IMG/VR virus record: IMGVR_UViG_3300045971_000577
Coordinates: 62,001 to 126,000 of that record
Length of the DNA: 64,000 nt
Reading direction: 5' to 3' (one strand)
Origin: a virus
A program made the position numbers and the translations under genes. Below are positions 1-7,621 of this stretch, piece by piece. Numbering within the stretch: the first letter of the stretch is position 1; each line of letters starts with the position of its first letter. The notes beneath the pieces were generated by a model. It had not been told where the DNA came from, did no database searches, and saw nothing but the letters and a program-made list of their open reading frames with translations.

Positions 1-363
1 TTTCATCAATTGATCGTTGTCGTGAATTGCCCGATACAGGATGTTGTTTTCCTGAATCCAAACTTCTTGCTGCAACAGAACTTGCTTTCCGTCTGCTTGC
101 ACCAATGGATATCTATTGCCAGTACCGTTCATGCCATTCCAGTAAAGCACCATCATTGGTAGCGCATCACTCTTGGTAGAACACACAATACGAAGTGAAG
201 CGAATGCCTTCTCAGACTTCTCGGCTATACGAGTACCAGTTGCTGCTGTGTGGTAAATGTAGCCCACAGGGGTCTTATCCTTACCCGGAACTTCTGTAAG
301 CGTCCACTGTGCTGACGCAGAAAAAGCGAAAAGGAGTAACACACTACTTAGAAGTTTCTTCAT
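1..363 (-). CDS. Secreted protein of unknown function (C-terminus outside window)
   Basis: The open frame runs from ATG at 363 to the first base of the window with no stop, so at least 121 residues are coded and the end is missing. The N-terminus MKKLLSSVLLLFAFSASA is a typical Sec signal peptide (KK, hydrophobic core, A-S-A cleavage site), so the product should be exported to the periplasm or envelope. The mature part has no motif I recognise. A sigma70-like promoter lies directly upstream (386-414), so the gene has its own transcript. Confidence 0.75.
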   Translation of the reverse strand, partial: MKKLLSSVLLLFAFSASAQWTLTEVPGKDKTPVGYIYHTAATGTRIAEKSEKAFASLRIVCSTKSDALPMMVLYWNGMNGTGNRYPLVQADGKQVLLQQEVWIQENNILYRAIHDNDQLMK

Positions 364-385
364 ATTTGTTTTGATAATGTGTAAC

Positions 386-414
386 ATTATACGATATAAC
401 GATTGTAAAGTCAA
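386..414 (-). promoter_or_regulatory. sigma70-like promoter
   Basis: On the minus strand TTGACT (414-409), 17-base spacer, TATAAT (391-386). It drives the secreted-protein gene starting at 363. The -35 box overlaps the T-run of the preceding terminator (413-439). Confidence 0.8.
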
Positions 415-439
415 AAAAAATCGCGCCCGAAGACGCGAT
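413..439 (-). terminator. Intrinsic terminator
   Basis: Minus strand: an 8-bp stem (ATCGCGTC pairing with GGCGCGAT, one G-T pair) closes a TTCG tetraloop and is followed by eight T. It ends the transcript of the gene at 456-794. Confidence 0.85.
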
Positions 440-455
440 TGAATAGTAGACGATA

Positions 456-794
456 TTAACAGTAATCACCCAGGATTTTTTCTACCTGCTCATTTATGTC
501 TTTTTCTAGTCTATCTGTATTTATAAATATCTTAACGTCACGCATTTTCTTAAATGAATCTTCCATTACTTCCCAGTTAGATGATTTATTTACCGGGATA
601 GGATGTGTCAGTTCATCGCCGCTGAGTTCGACTACATTACCATCATAATACTGCACCAGTATATGTTCTATGTATATTGCAGGAATTTCTTTCGCATCAA
701 CTTCTTTAACTATTCTGTCAAAGACTGATGGACGTGCAATCCTATTGATAGCCTTGTCAAGGTTGAAACTCGTAATTGACTTTTTACCAGCCAT
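456..794 (-). CDS. Hypothetical protein, 112 aa
   Basis: Starts MAGKKSITSF behind a strong Shine-Dalgarno (GGGAGGTG). It looks soluble, with a charged Lys/Glu/Asp-rich C-terminal helix. No family recognised. A terminator follows immediately, so it is the last gene of its run. A CTAAATA-like element lies 22 bases upstream of the start, possibly a weak relative of the late motif. Confidence 0.7.
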   Translation of the reverse strand: MAGKKSITSFNLDKAINRIARPSVFDRIVKEVDAKEIPAIYIEHILVQYYDGNVVELSGDELTHPIPVNKSSNWEVMEDSFKKMRDVKIFINTDRLEKDINEQVEKILGDYC

Positions 795-873
795 TATGTC
801 ACCTCCCGGTTATCTACTATTTAGTAGAAATATGTCTGGATAAACCAGACATATTACGGGAATGGCTTCAGTT

Positions 874-1659
874 TTACTTCGCTGCTCTTGCTGCATCGCG
901 TTTCAGCTTTGCTGCCACCTTAGCATCAAGGTCCGACTCTTTCTTCTCGACTTTTGCTTCAGCTGCCTTACGCTGATCACGCTCTCTGCGTTTTGTCTTG
1001 CGTTCTTCTAGCTTTTCCGCCTTTAGTTCCTCTGGATCTGCTGGTCGGCCACGCCCAGGCTTTAGCTCAGGGACAAGGGCGTATGCTTCTTCTCTTTTTG
1101 CGTCAGCTTGCGCTTCTAGGGCGTCTGCTTGGCTGATAAGAACCTTTGCCTGTGCTACTGAATCCATTACCAGAGGTGTCTTGCCCATCATCTTAGCAGC
1201 TAACTCTTCTGCCGCTGCCTGCTTTTCAGCTGGTGTACGAGTGTCTACTGGTGCTGCAGGAGTTGTTTCACCCTTCTGCTTCGCAATATACTCATCTACT
1301 TTCTTATCAATAGTTGCATTAATAAGTGCTAACGGTACCGGCTGATTTGGCAGAGGGAACATGGTCACGTTGGACACAGGTTCCTTACGTAGGTGCCCTC
1401 GTTGATGGAGTGCTGTCAGGCAGTTCAATCCGTCGGGAAATGTTCTGCGATTCAGTACTTCATAAAAGTCATTTGTTTCAAATGCTTCTCTGCTGTTCAG
1501 CGCCTGAATAACATAATCGTGATAACTGTCGGGTAGACGTTCAGTCTCGACAATCAAACAACTATTTTCGTCGTTAGGAAGTTTACGGAATACCACGGCC
1601 ACACGAACTCCAGTATTAGAAAGTGTGCCGGCGTGTTTTTTTAGGTTGTCAACAGCCAT
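874..1659 (-). CDS. Hypothetical protein with coiled-coil C-terminus, 261 aa
   Basis: Residues 1-125 form a globular part. From about residue 140 the protein is rich in Ala, Lys, Glu and Arg with long predicted helices (EELKAEKLEERKTKRRERD), suggesting an extended coiled coil or nucleic-acid-binding tail. ATG follows GGAGAC. It lies in the same direction as the 96-aa gene upstream, 31 bases away. Function unknown; the shape would suit a scaffold or virion protein, but that is inference. Confidence 0.7.
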   Translation of the reverse strand: MAVDNLKKHAGTLSNTGVRVAVVFRKLPNDENSCLIVETERLPDSYHDYVIQALNSREAFETNDFYEVLNRRTFPDGLNCLTALHQRGHLRKEPVSNVTMFPLPNQPVPLALINATIDKKVDEYIAKQKGETTPAAPVDTRTPAEKQAAAEELAAKMMGKTPLVMDSVAQAKVLISQADALEAQADAKREEAYALVPELKPGRGRPADPEELKAEKLEERKTKRRERDQRKAAEAKVEKKESDLDAKVAAKLKRDAARAAK

Positions 1660-1690
1660 ATTGTCTCCTTTGGGGCCGCAGCCCCATCAA

Positions 1691-1981
1691 TTACTCAGCG
1701 GTTGCAGGTGCTACTGCTTCGGTTGTTTCGTCTTTCTTTTGAACCGATTCCACATAGGCTAAGAAACCTGCCAACTTGTTGAACGAGTCACCGACTTGAG
1801 AAAGTTCAGCTGCTTGGAAAGCGCCGCGGCGTGATGCCAAGTCAACGATACGAGCCAACAGTTGGAGGTCAGCGATCGTCAACTGAACTGGTTCCAAGCT
1901 GGTTGTTGTTTGTGCTTCGGCTTCTGTGGCTGCCGATACTGTTTCTACTGCAGGTGCTGCGCTCTTCTTTGCTTTTGCCAT
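1691..1981 (-). CDS. Conserved small phage protein, 96 aa
   Basis: A low-complexity Ala/Thr/Glu N-terminus is followed by a helical core with the run ADLQLLARIVDLASRRGAF and then L-S-Q-V-G. This core resembles, from memory, a small protein conserved in T4-like cyanophages; its function is unknown. Shine-Dalgarno CGGAGAT precedes the ATG. Probably expressed with the gene at 874-1659. Confidence 0.65.
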   Translation of the reverse strand: MAKAKKSAAPAVETVSAATEAEAQTTTSLEPVQLTIADLQLLARIVDLASRRGAFQAAELSQVGDSFNKLAGFLAYVESVQKKDETTEAVAPATAE

Positions 1982-2103
1982 TTTTATCTCCGTTTGTTGT
2001 TTAATGGTTAAGTAGTAATCTACTGTTTTTATTTAGCCTCGTTCAACAAAATCGTGGCATTTATGTGGACAAAAATAACCATTATATAGGCGTAGAAAGC
2101 ATG

Positions 2104-2125
2104 AAAGGGGCCCGAAGGCCCCTTT
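2104..2125 (-). terminator. Hairpin terminator after the HNH gene
   Basis: Stem AAAGGGGCC / GGCCCCTTT (9 bp) closed by a CGAA tetraloop (TTCG on the minus strand). The following T-run is short. It lies just downstream of the HNH endonuclease stop codon. Confidence 0.6.
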
Positions 2126-2141
2126 CAGTGGGTAGTTTATC

Positions 2142-2768
2142 TTACAACTTACCCGCGTCGTCAAACACATCCATCGGATCAGGAGCAGGCGCTGCCCCGG
2201 GAGTATGTGGAACCACATTAATGAGATGCTCGGGCCAGTCCAAATAATAGGCCCAATCAGCGTCACGGATATAGATAGGCAACTGCTTTCTCTTGTTCAG
2301 AATTTCGTAGTACGTTGGCTTGTGCGGCTTCCTCTTTGGAACAATAGTATGGTCGTTACCCTTTTCACTATTGCATTCCTTGCAAGAAGTACAGACGTTC
2401 AACCAGTTGGTCTTACCACCGTGCGACCTAGGAACAACGTGGTCAAGGGTTAGCAGAGTGTGCTTTACCTTACCATGTTGTTCCTTACATCTCCAAGTGG
2501 TTTGCAGTTGGCAAGTAAAGTCGTCACGCAGATACACATTGTTACGGCTGTACTTCAATCCTCTATTCCACTTGACGTGATCCGTCATTATCACAATGGA
2601 CGGAACCTGCCATTCAGTATGCTGCGAACGAACAACCCAATCATCATAGGTCTTCAGTGTCTTTACCTTATTCGTAAACAGAAGACGCATGGCTACTTGC
2701 CATGTAACCGTCGAAAGCGGCACAAAGGAAAGCGGCTGGCCATCACTATTTAAGAGCAGGGTATCCAC
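2142..2768 (-). CDS. HNH endonuclease
   Basis: 208 aa. The central HNH core is readable: C-Q-L near residue 86, then LDHVVPRSHGG, LNVCTSCKECNSEKGN. These supply the catalytic His and the C-x2-C knuckles that hold the zinc. The first 70 residues match the N-terminal region common to bacterial single-domain HNH proteins, so this may be a free-standing nuclease rather than an intron-borne one. Start is GTG at 2768 behind GGAG. A sigma70 promoter (2803-2831) lies upstream and a hairpin terminator downstream, so it is a monocistronic unit. Confidence 0.85.
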   Translation of the reverse strand: MDTLLLNSDGQPLSFVPLSTVTWQVAMRLLFTNKVKTLKTYDDWVVRSQHTEWQVPSIVIMTDHVKWNRGLKYSRNNVYLRDDFTCQLQTTWRCKEQHGKVKHTLLTLDHVVPRSHGGKTNWLNVCTSCKECNSEKGNDHTIVPKRKPHKPTYYEILNKRKQLPIYIRDADWAYYLDWPEHLINVVPHTPGAAPAPDPMDVFDDAGKL

Positions 2769-2802
2769 AGGATTCTCCGTGTATGTTAGGGGATTTGTTA
2801 TA

Positions 2803-2831
2803 AGTGTACAGCCGATGTGACATTACGTCAA
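2803..2831 (-). promoter_or_regulatory. sigma70-like promoter
   Basis: Minus strand TTGACG, 17-base spacer, TACACT. Positioned to give a leader of about 28 bases for the HNH gene. Confidence 0.65.
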
Positions 2832-2835
2832 TCGA

Positions 2836-3084
2836 CTATAAAAGAGTAAGGTACTCTTTGAACTCTTCGGGTATGCCACGAAGCTTCATGGCGACAGCAT
2901 CTTCTTCGCGTGCGAAATCAACGCGAAATGTATGGTGTCGTTGATATTTACCATTTAACTCGGTAGTTTGGTCATTATATGTGACCTCATCGCACACTCT
3001 GTCGGCCCAGTCTTTGAAGAAAAGGAGTAGTATGTGGTGTTTATTATCGGTTGCTTTTATCTTGTAGAATAAGGAAGTATGCAT
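2836..3084 (-). CDS. Small protein of the FKL-signature family, 82 aa
   Basis: ATG at 3084 lies behind AAAGGC. The C-terminal part reads VDFAREEDAVAMKLRG, a variant of the pattern F-x(3-4)-[ED]DA-x2-FKL shared by several otherwise different small proteins in this window (6977, 25173, 25630, 28047, 63263). The pattern suggests a compact alpha/beta fold; function unknown. Confidence 0.7.
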   Translation of the reverse strand: MHTSLFYKIKATDNKHHILLLFFKDWADRVCDEVTYNDQTTELNGKYQRHHTFRVDFAREEDAVAMKLRGIPEEFKEYLTLL

Positions 3085-3114
3085 CAAAGTTGCCTTTGAT
3101 GTATTTACCTTATT

Positions 3115-3396
3115 CTAATCAATTGCAGTGATCAACTTTAGGTTGATTGCACGAATAGCTGCTTCCGCATCACTACGGTACTTTGCCTTTTCGCTATCGG
3201 ATTCGGATCCTGCTGTATTCCACAGCGTTTCGAAGATGTTGTCGAATTCCGATTCCAGCAACTCGTTATCTTCGAGACGTATACCAGCTATCTGTTCGAG
3301 TTCACCGGATGCATCACTCATCATCCGCGAACGGGCGATTGACTTTGCAATCTCCTCGATAAAATCAGGATTAGTAGGAACTAAGTAATCCCTCAT
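3115..3396 (-). CDS. Hypothetical helical protein, 93 aa
   Basis: Acidic, almost all-helical sequence beginning MRDYLVPTNPDFIEEIAKSI. ATG overlaps the stop codon of the upstream 82-aa gene, so translation is probably coupled. No family recognised. Confidence 0.7.
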   Translation of the reverse strand: MRDYLVPTNPDFIEEIAKSIARSRMMSDASGELEQIAGIRLEDNELLESEFDNIFETLWNTAGSESDSEKAKYRSDAEAAIRAINLKLITAID

Positions 3397-3645
3397 TTAT
3401 TTCTTCGGAGTATGGTCAATAAACCACTGCTTTACAGAGTCGACCATGCCGGGCTCGTGCTGTTGCACAACGACCGGAGCATTTGCCGGTTTTTCGTCTG
3501 AGCCCCACCAACCCTTATTCCACCCGATCATCGCAACGATGATCAACAGTACCAGCAAGATTCTCATAAAATATTTCCTTATCAGTGCACAGGCACTCCA
3601 GATTAGAATAACCGGAAGTGCCCACCAAGGTACATGCAGACTCAT
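3397..3645 (-). CDS. Small membrane protein, 82 aa
   Basis: Two hydrophobic stretches (residues 5-21 and about 28-42), then a hydrophilic tail with PVVVQQHEPG, suggest a small inner-membrane protein. The first ATG (3645) is one base after the stop of the VWA gene. A second ATG at 3567 has a better Shine-Dalgarno (AAGGAA) and would give a shorter form with one membrane segment, so the start is uncertain. Confidence 0.65.
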   Translation of the reverse strand: MSLHVPWWALPVILIWSACALIRKYFMRILLVLLIIVAMIGWNKGWWGSDEKPANAPVVVQQHEPGMVDSVKQWFIDHTPKK

Positions 3646-3646
3646 C

Positions 3647-4858
3647 TTACTTCCGGTTTTGCGGGCTGTGACCGTCCGGCTCGTACCAAGCAGTCATGCC
3701 AAACGGGGCAACCAGACGGTGTGCAGAGTCACCGTGTATCAGGAACAGGGTGTCGCAATAGTTTTCGTCACCCCAGCTACCGCAAGGATAGCCGTCTGTC
3801 ATCATGATGAAACGCTCGGGCTCGATGCCCTGTTCTTTCATGTAAGTCCAGTTGCACACAAAGTCGGTGCTGCCACCGCCCTTGATATCATACGTATCGA
3901 TTTCGTCGATAGTGTCGGGCGTGAACTTGGCCGGGTTGTACACTCGGGTGTCAAAGCACCAAACCATCAAGTCGAAATCAGTGAACTGTTGCATGATGCC
4001 TTTGACTTCTGTCAACAGATCGCGCAGCATGTCATCGCCCATGGAACCGGAGCAGTCGATTGCCACCGCAGCCGAAACACGAGTGTCTTCCTTCATAGCT
4101 GGCAGACAGATACCGTAGGCCTGTGTCTTTCGTGAGCAGCGGCTCCAGGTAAAGTCGGACTTGATCATGGATTGAAGCTTCATGTTCAGGATCTCACGCC
4201 AGTCCATTTGTGGATCGGTAAGGTCCTTCAGCATGCGCTTCACGCCAGCAGGTGTATTACCGGCGCCAGCTGCCTTGGCAGCTTGCATCACGGCTGCACG
4301 GATTTCGTCGCCCAGCACACGGCGTTCTTCGTCCGTCATCGGTTCGCCCTTGCCGTCTCCCGGTTCCAAGTGAACGTCGAATTCGGGGAACTTCTGGTTC
4401 GGATCCTTGAGCAGTTGTTCGTACACTTCTTCAGCGAACATGCCCTTATACTTGGAATCGAAGCAGGCTTGCACGCCACTGGTCTTCGGATCCGGCAGCT
4501 TGCCGATGTTGTGCTCGTGCAGTTCCCAGTTGATCACGTAGTCAGCCGCAGCGTTCCACATCTTGGGCATGCGACTGCCACGACGCGACATATGGTCGTA
4601 AACGCAGTGTTCAACTTCGTGCGCAACCAGGAAAATCGTTTCGGGCTTGGTCAGCTTGCCGATGAAATCACGGTTGTAGTAGAAGTAACGCCCGTCGGTT
4701 GCCGCAGTGGGGCACCAAGCGGGTTCGTCGTCGGTTGCATCTTTCAGGATCAGTCGCGTAGCGAGCGTGCCCCAGAAAGGTTGTTGCAGAAGCAGAGAAA
4801 TACGAGCACGGGTGAGCTGCTCGAGAATCTGTTCCTTGGAGAATTTGGAAGTTGCCAT
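3647..4858 (-). CDS. VWA-domain protein with HExxH metallopeptidase-like domain
   Basis: 403 aa. The N-terminal half carries a zincin-type motif (HEVEH, residues 80-84) in the context VAHEVEHCVYDHM, as in the DUF2201-type family of putative metallopeptidases. The C-terminal half is a von Willebrand A fold whose MIDAS motif D-C-S-G-S is at residues 268-272, with the later Asp at MMTDGY. In bacteria such proteins work with a MoxR-type AAA+ ATPase; one is encoded 1 kb away (5814-6905) on the same strand. By analogy with RavA-ViaA, the pair may remodel or mature a protein complex; the substrate is unknown. It has its own sigma70 promoter. Confidence 0.85.
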   Translation of the reverse strand: MATSKFSKEQILEQLTRARISLLLQQPFWGTLATRLILKDATDDEPAWCPTAATDGRYFYYNRDFIGKLTKPETIFLVAHEVEHCVYDHMSRRGSRMPKMWNAAADYVINWELHEHNIGKLPDPKTSGVQACFDSKYKGMFAEEVYEQLLKDPNQKFPEFDVHLEPGDGKGEPMTDEERRVLGDEIRAAVMQAAKAAGAGNTPAGVKRMLKDLTDPQMDWREILNMKLQSMIKSDFTWSRCSRKTQAYGICLPAMKEDTRVSAAVAIDCSGSMGDDMLRDLLTEVKGIMQQFTDFDLMVWCFDTRVYNPAKFTPDTIDEIDTYDIKGGGSTDFVCNWTYMKEQGIEPERFIMMTDGYPCGSWGDENYCDTLFLIHGDSAHRLVAPFGMTAWYEPDGHSPQNRK

Positions 4859-4884
4859 TTAGGGTGTCCTTGTTGCTTGTTTGT

Positions 4885-4913
4885 ATTGTAGCGCGGTCGT
4901 TGATGCTAGTCAA
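4885..4913 (-). promoter_or_regulatory. sigma70-like promoter
   Basis: Minus strand TTGACT, 17-base spacer, TACAAT; transcription would start near 4878, 20 bases before the VWA gene. Confidence 0.75.
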
Positions 4914-4922
4914 CAGGCTGCT

Positions 4923-5141
4923 TTAGATATCAGCAGCGCACTGCCCTGCACAGTGGTCGCAACAGTTGCACAACGACGTGGAATCGTTGTTTATTTCTTC
5001 GGAATAAGGGCAAGTGTGCTCCTCAGTGCCCACAGAGCCACAGCTACAGTGGCCGTGACATAGCACGGCGTATGTGTCATCTTCCGTTCCGGCTACCGGT
5101 TGTTGAAACTCCACCACAGACTCTATTAGTGTCTTAGTCAC
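4923..5141 (-). CDS. Cysteine-rich small protein, 72 aa
   Basis: Nine Cys and several His are arranged as L-C-x3-C-x-C, T-C-P, L-C-N-C-C-x2-C and Q-C. The spacing suggests one or two bound zinc ions. Its start overlaps the end of the 73-aa gene by 8 bases. No family recognised; it lies in the gene run between the MoxR and VWA genes. Confidence 0.65.
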   Translation of the reverse strand: MTKTLIESVVEFQQPVAGTEDDTYAVLCHGHCSCGSVGTEEHTCPYSEEINNDSTSLCNCCDHCAGQCAADI

Positions 5142-5355
5142 CAGCTTTTCCTATGTTTTGGCCGGGTGCGAACGTGATTGTCGCACCCTTGAAGTAACGT
5201 TCATCGCGTTCCGCTTGGCCGTAACCAACCGTCTGCACGCCGATGTCGAATGAAATCGATTCCACAGCCAAACTCATTCTGAGCCAGATTGCCTCTTTGA
5301 TGAGTTGCTCGAGCTCAGGGCTGTCCATTTCAGCGGTTACTTTATTTAGCTTCAT
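5134..5355 (-). CDS. Hypothetical protein, 73 aa
   Basis: Begins MKLNKVTAEMDSPELEQLIKEAIWLRMS, predicted helix then strands. No family recognised. It lies between the MoxR and VWA genes in the same orientation. Confidence 0.65.
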   Translation of the reverse strand: MKLNKVTAEMDSPELEQLIKEAIWLRMSLAVESISFDIGVQTVGYGQAERDERYFKGATITFAPGQNIGKAGD

Positions 5356-5373
5356 ATATTCCTCGAAAAGTTA

Positions 5374-5562
5374 TCACACACAGAAGCTGTGTGTATCTTT
5401 CACAACAGCTTGGTAAAACCTCGGTGATCTACCAATGCTAGCGATAGTTATTCCACCGGATACACGCCATTGATCTTTTAAGAGCTCATTTACTTTGCAC
5501 TCCAATTGATCCGAAGTATCTGCACTGATAATACGATAATGCTGATTTGGTACCCAGGCCAT
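5374..5562 (-). CDS. DUF1737-like small protein, 62 aa
   Basis: The sequence YRIISADTSDQLECKVNE, then L-L-K-D-Q-W-x5-GI and a terminal YQAVVK, matches the small DUF1737 fold as I remember it (strand, helix E-L-x2-x-V-N-x-L-L, G-W, strand, YQA). Function of the family is unknown. ATG overlaps the stop of the 79-aa gene (TAATG). Confidence 0.7.
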   Translation of the reverse strand: MAWVPNQHYRIISADTSDQLECKVNELLKDQWRVSGGITIASIGRSPRFYQAVVKDTHSFCV

Positions 5563-5801
5563 TATAGTGCCTTCACGAAGTTGAGTGCGTCTTCGAGCCT
5601 ACCCTCGAACACCCGTTCCTGCATAGAATCGAGAACCTCGAACCGATCTGGATGGTTCTGAGGTTCTCCCCAGGGTCCGGTTTGGCCAGCCCTGTCCATT
5701 CTCGGATGGGAAAGGATGCTCCGCATCTTGTCCGGGGAACGATGATCGTATCTCTCGACCATCTTTCCCTGACAGTAGGTTTTTAGCGTAAACCTTGCCA
5801 C
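5562..5801 (-). CDS. Hypothetical protein, 79 aa
   Basis: Basic N-terminus (MARFTLKTYCQGKMVERYD) and a C-terminal helix ending EDALNFVKAL. It starts 13 bases after the MoxR gene and is translationally coupled to the DUF1737-like gene. No family recognised. Confidence 0.65.
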   Translation of the reverse strand: MARFTLKTYCQGKMVERYDHRSPDKMRSILSHPRMDRAGQTGPWGEPQNHPDRFEVLDSMQERVFEGRLEDALNFVKAL

Positions 5802-5813
5802 AGAGCCCCTTTC

Positions 5814-6905
5814 TTAGTCTTCCAGGATGTACTTGCCGTACTTCTCGTGGAAGGTCTTGAACGTCTTCAGCTGACGGTGGTTGATCGGCAGAGCGTAGTC
5901 ACGCAGTGCAGTCTTCGCGCCCAGGACGATCATTTCCGTTTGGAAGTTGTCCATCATGAACGTAAAGAAGTTGTCAACACACAGGTGCCAGTCGTCCATA
6001 CCAAACCCGTCTTCCTTGACCTTGGCCTTGGCAACCCACTCCTGGAGCGTGTAGCACATGGAGATGGTCAGCGAGTACATGGCGCTCAGGTCCTTGACGT
6101 TCAGCGTCTTTTCCTTGCCCATCAGCACGTCTTCCGACTTCGGCATACGAGCAGCAACCTTGCGGTGTGCGCTGAATTCAGAAGCCAGGCCTTCACCGAC
6201 AGTACCAGCCACCAGCGCCGTGTTCATCGACTCGGGCAGTTGGTCCGAAATCAGCTGACCAACGAACACCCACGAACGCGGAGTGGCAAACGCCTTGTCC
6301 GGGCTCTTCGGGTCGAAGTTGAACAGCTTCTGCTTGTGGTGCGACAGGAAACCAACCACGTCAGCATGCACGCGGTTGCCGATGGCCCACTTCTGCCAGT
6401 CTTCGAAGTTCGCGCCCATTTCCATGTGGACCAAGCGATTGGCCAGGGGAGACGGCATGCGATAGGTAACGCCCTTGTCGCTGTCGCGGTTGCCAGCGCA
6501 AACCATCGACACACCCTTCGGCAGGTGATATTCGCCAACGCGACGATTCAGGATCAGCTGGTAGGCCGCAGCTTGCACGCTGGGCGGAGCAGCATTGATT
6601 TCGTCCAGGAACAGGATCGCGTTCGCGAACTGGCTCTCCGTCGGCAGGTCAGCCGGTTGAGCCCACTTCATGGTGCGCGTGTCGGGATCGAAGTACGGGA
6701 TGCCCTTGATGTCGGTCGGTTCCAGCAGGAGCAGACGCATGTCGATCACGGGACGATTCGTCTCTTGGCCGATTTCAGCAATCAGTTCCGACTTGCCGAT
6801 ACCGGGCGGGCCCCAGATCATTGCCGGGCGGCCAACGGCCATGCAGCGGGTGAGCAGGGTGCGAACATCGCGCGGACGTTCAATGCGGGACGAGTCAATA
6901 GCCAT
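5814..6905 (-). CDS. MoxR-type AAA+ ATPase
   Basis: 363 aa. Walker A GPPGIGKS at residues 32-39, Walker B LFLDEINAA with D101-E102, and sensor 1 in CAGNRDSD (N139) identify an AAA+ ATPase of the MoxR group. The length is usual for the family. MoxR proteins act with VWA-domain partners as chaperone-like machines; the VWA/HExxH gene follows after four small genes. Its own sigma70 promoter (6952-6980) is near-consensus. GC content here is clearly higher than in the 20-36 kb region. Confidence 0.9.
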   Translation of the reverse strand: MAIDSSRIERPRDVRTLLTRCMAVGRPAMIWGPPGIGKSELIAEIGQETNRPVIDMRLLLLEPTDIKGIPYFDPDTRTMKWAQPADLPTESQFANAILFLDEINAAPPSVQAAAYQLILNRRVGEYHLPKGVSMVCAGNRDSDKGVTYRMPSPLANRLVHMEMGANFEDWQKWAIGNRVHADVVGFLSHHKQKLFNFDPKSPDKAFATPRSWVFVGQLISDQLPESMNTALVAGTVGEGLASEFSAHRKVAARMPKSEDVLMGKEKTLNVKDLSAMYSLTISMCYTLQEWVAKAKVKEDGFGMDDWHLCVDNFFTFMMDNFQTEMIVLGAKTALRDYALPINHRQLKTFKTFHEKYGKYILED

Positions 6906-6951
6906 TTTGTGGTTCTCCGGTTAGTGTTGGGGGTAAATCTGCTATGTATGT

Positions 6952-6980
6952 ATTATGTCTGGTCTGCTGTTTAGCGTCAA
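6952..6980 (-). promoter_or_regulatory. sigma70-like promoter
   Basis: Minus strand TTGACG, 17-base spacer, CATAAT. Drives the MoxR gene and the small genes after it. The -35 box overlaps the end of the gene at 6977. Confidence 0.75.
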
Positions 6981-7231
6981 GCGGTTGCAAACCTTAGTTT
7001 GAATACTAATGCGTCCGATTCATTCGCAAAGTATACATCTGTGTAATCGGTCTGGGTTGGTGAAGACCAGATCCATCCGTCGCCGGCCTGTTTGTTTGCC
7101 CAAGCCACGGCTTCGTCAGTATAGCGATCCCGTTTGATTCGGACAGACGGTAGAAGCTTCAATCGTTCTTGATAGTTGGACCGTGTTAGGCCCAACTTTG
7201 TCATCTTACGGTTGAACTGGTCTGGACTCAC
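6977..7231 (-). CDS. Small protein of the FKL-signature family, 84 aa
   Basis: Helical N-terminus (about residues 1-50), then a C-terminal module ending DVYFANESDALVFKLRFATA. This is the clearest example of the recurring signature F-x3-[ED]-x-DA-x2-FKL-x-F. ATGA overlap with the upstream WGR-like gene. Function unknown. Confidence 0.7.
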   Translation of the reverse strand: MSPDQFNRKMTKLGLTRSNYQERLKLLPSVRIKRDRYTDEAVAWANKQAGDGWIWSSPTQTDYTDVYFANESDALVFKLRFATA

Positions 7232-7572
7232 TTCACCTTGCCCATCAGGATTTCGACCAGCAGCTTCTCGCTGGATTCTTCGCCAAACGTGGGCCAGATT
7301 TCTTCCAACCTAGCCCTGCTGATTCCTTGGTATCCCTTCTTGAGTTTGGACCGTTCCAGTTTGTCGAGCTCAGCACCCGAGGTGTCCGCCTTGAAGTGTA
7401 TTGCCTTACCGCGAGCGGCCCAAAACACGCAGACGTTCCATCCGCGGTCCTTGGTGAGCTGTTGCCAAAATGGCCACTTCGGATAATCGGGTGTAGGGCG
7501 GTAGAAGTATCCCCAAATCTTGTCGTGGTTGGCTTCATTGCACCAGCCGATAAATCCATATTCCCGTTCCAT
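7228..7572 (-). CDS. WGR-like domain protein, 114 aa
   Basis: Reads like a WGR fold: K-I-W-G-Y-F near residue 19, V-F-W-A-A-R-G-K-A (W-x2-R-G-K in place of W-G-R-x-G), K-K-G-Y, and L-E-E-I-W-P-T-F near the C-terminus. WGR domains bind nucleic acid in PARP-type proteins. A second, more divergent copy is at 22170-22466. Shine-Dalgarno AAGGAG precedes ATG. Confidence 0.65.
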   Translation of the reverse strand: MEREYGFIGWCNEANHDKIWGYFYRPTPDYPKWPFWQQLTKDRGWNVCVFWAARGKAIHFKADTSGAELDKLERSKLKKGYQGISRARLEEIWPTFGEESSEKLLVEILMGKVK

Positions 7573-7621
7573 AGAATCTCCTTGCCTCAGTAAACATTAT
7601 AAATCGTGTTCAACGAAATAA

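Noticed and set aside
2040-2100. A TATAAT near 2080 as promoter for the gene at 1691-1981
   Set aside because: No acceptable -35 box at 16-18 bases; left out.
5847-6974. A 375-codon open frame on the plus strand across the MoxR gene
   Set aside because: It is the antisense of a GC-rich, strongly biased coding sequence; the MoxR frame has all AAA+ motifs, while this one has no motif and no ribosome site.
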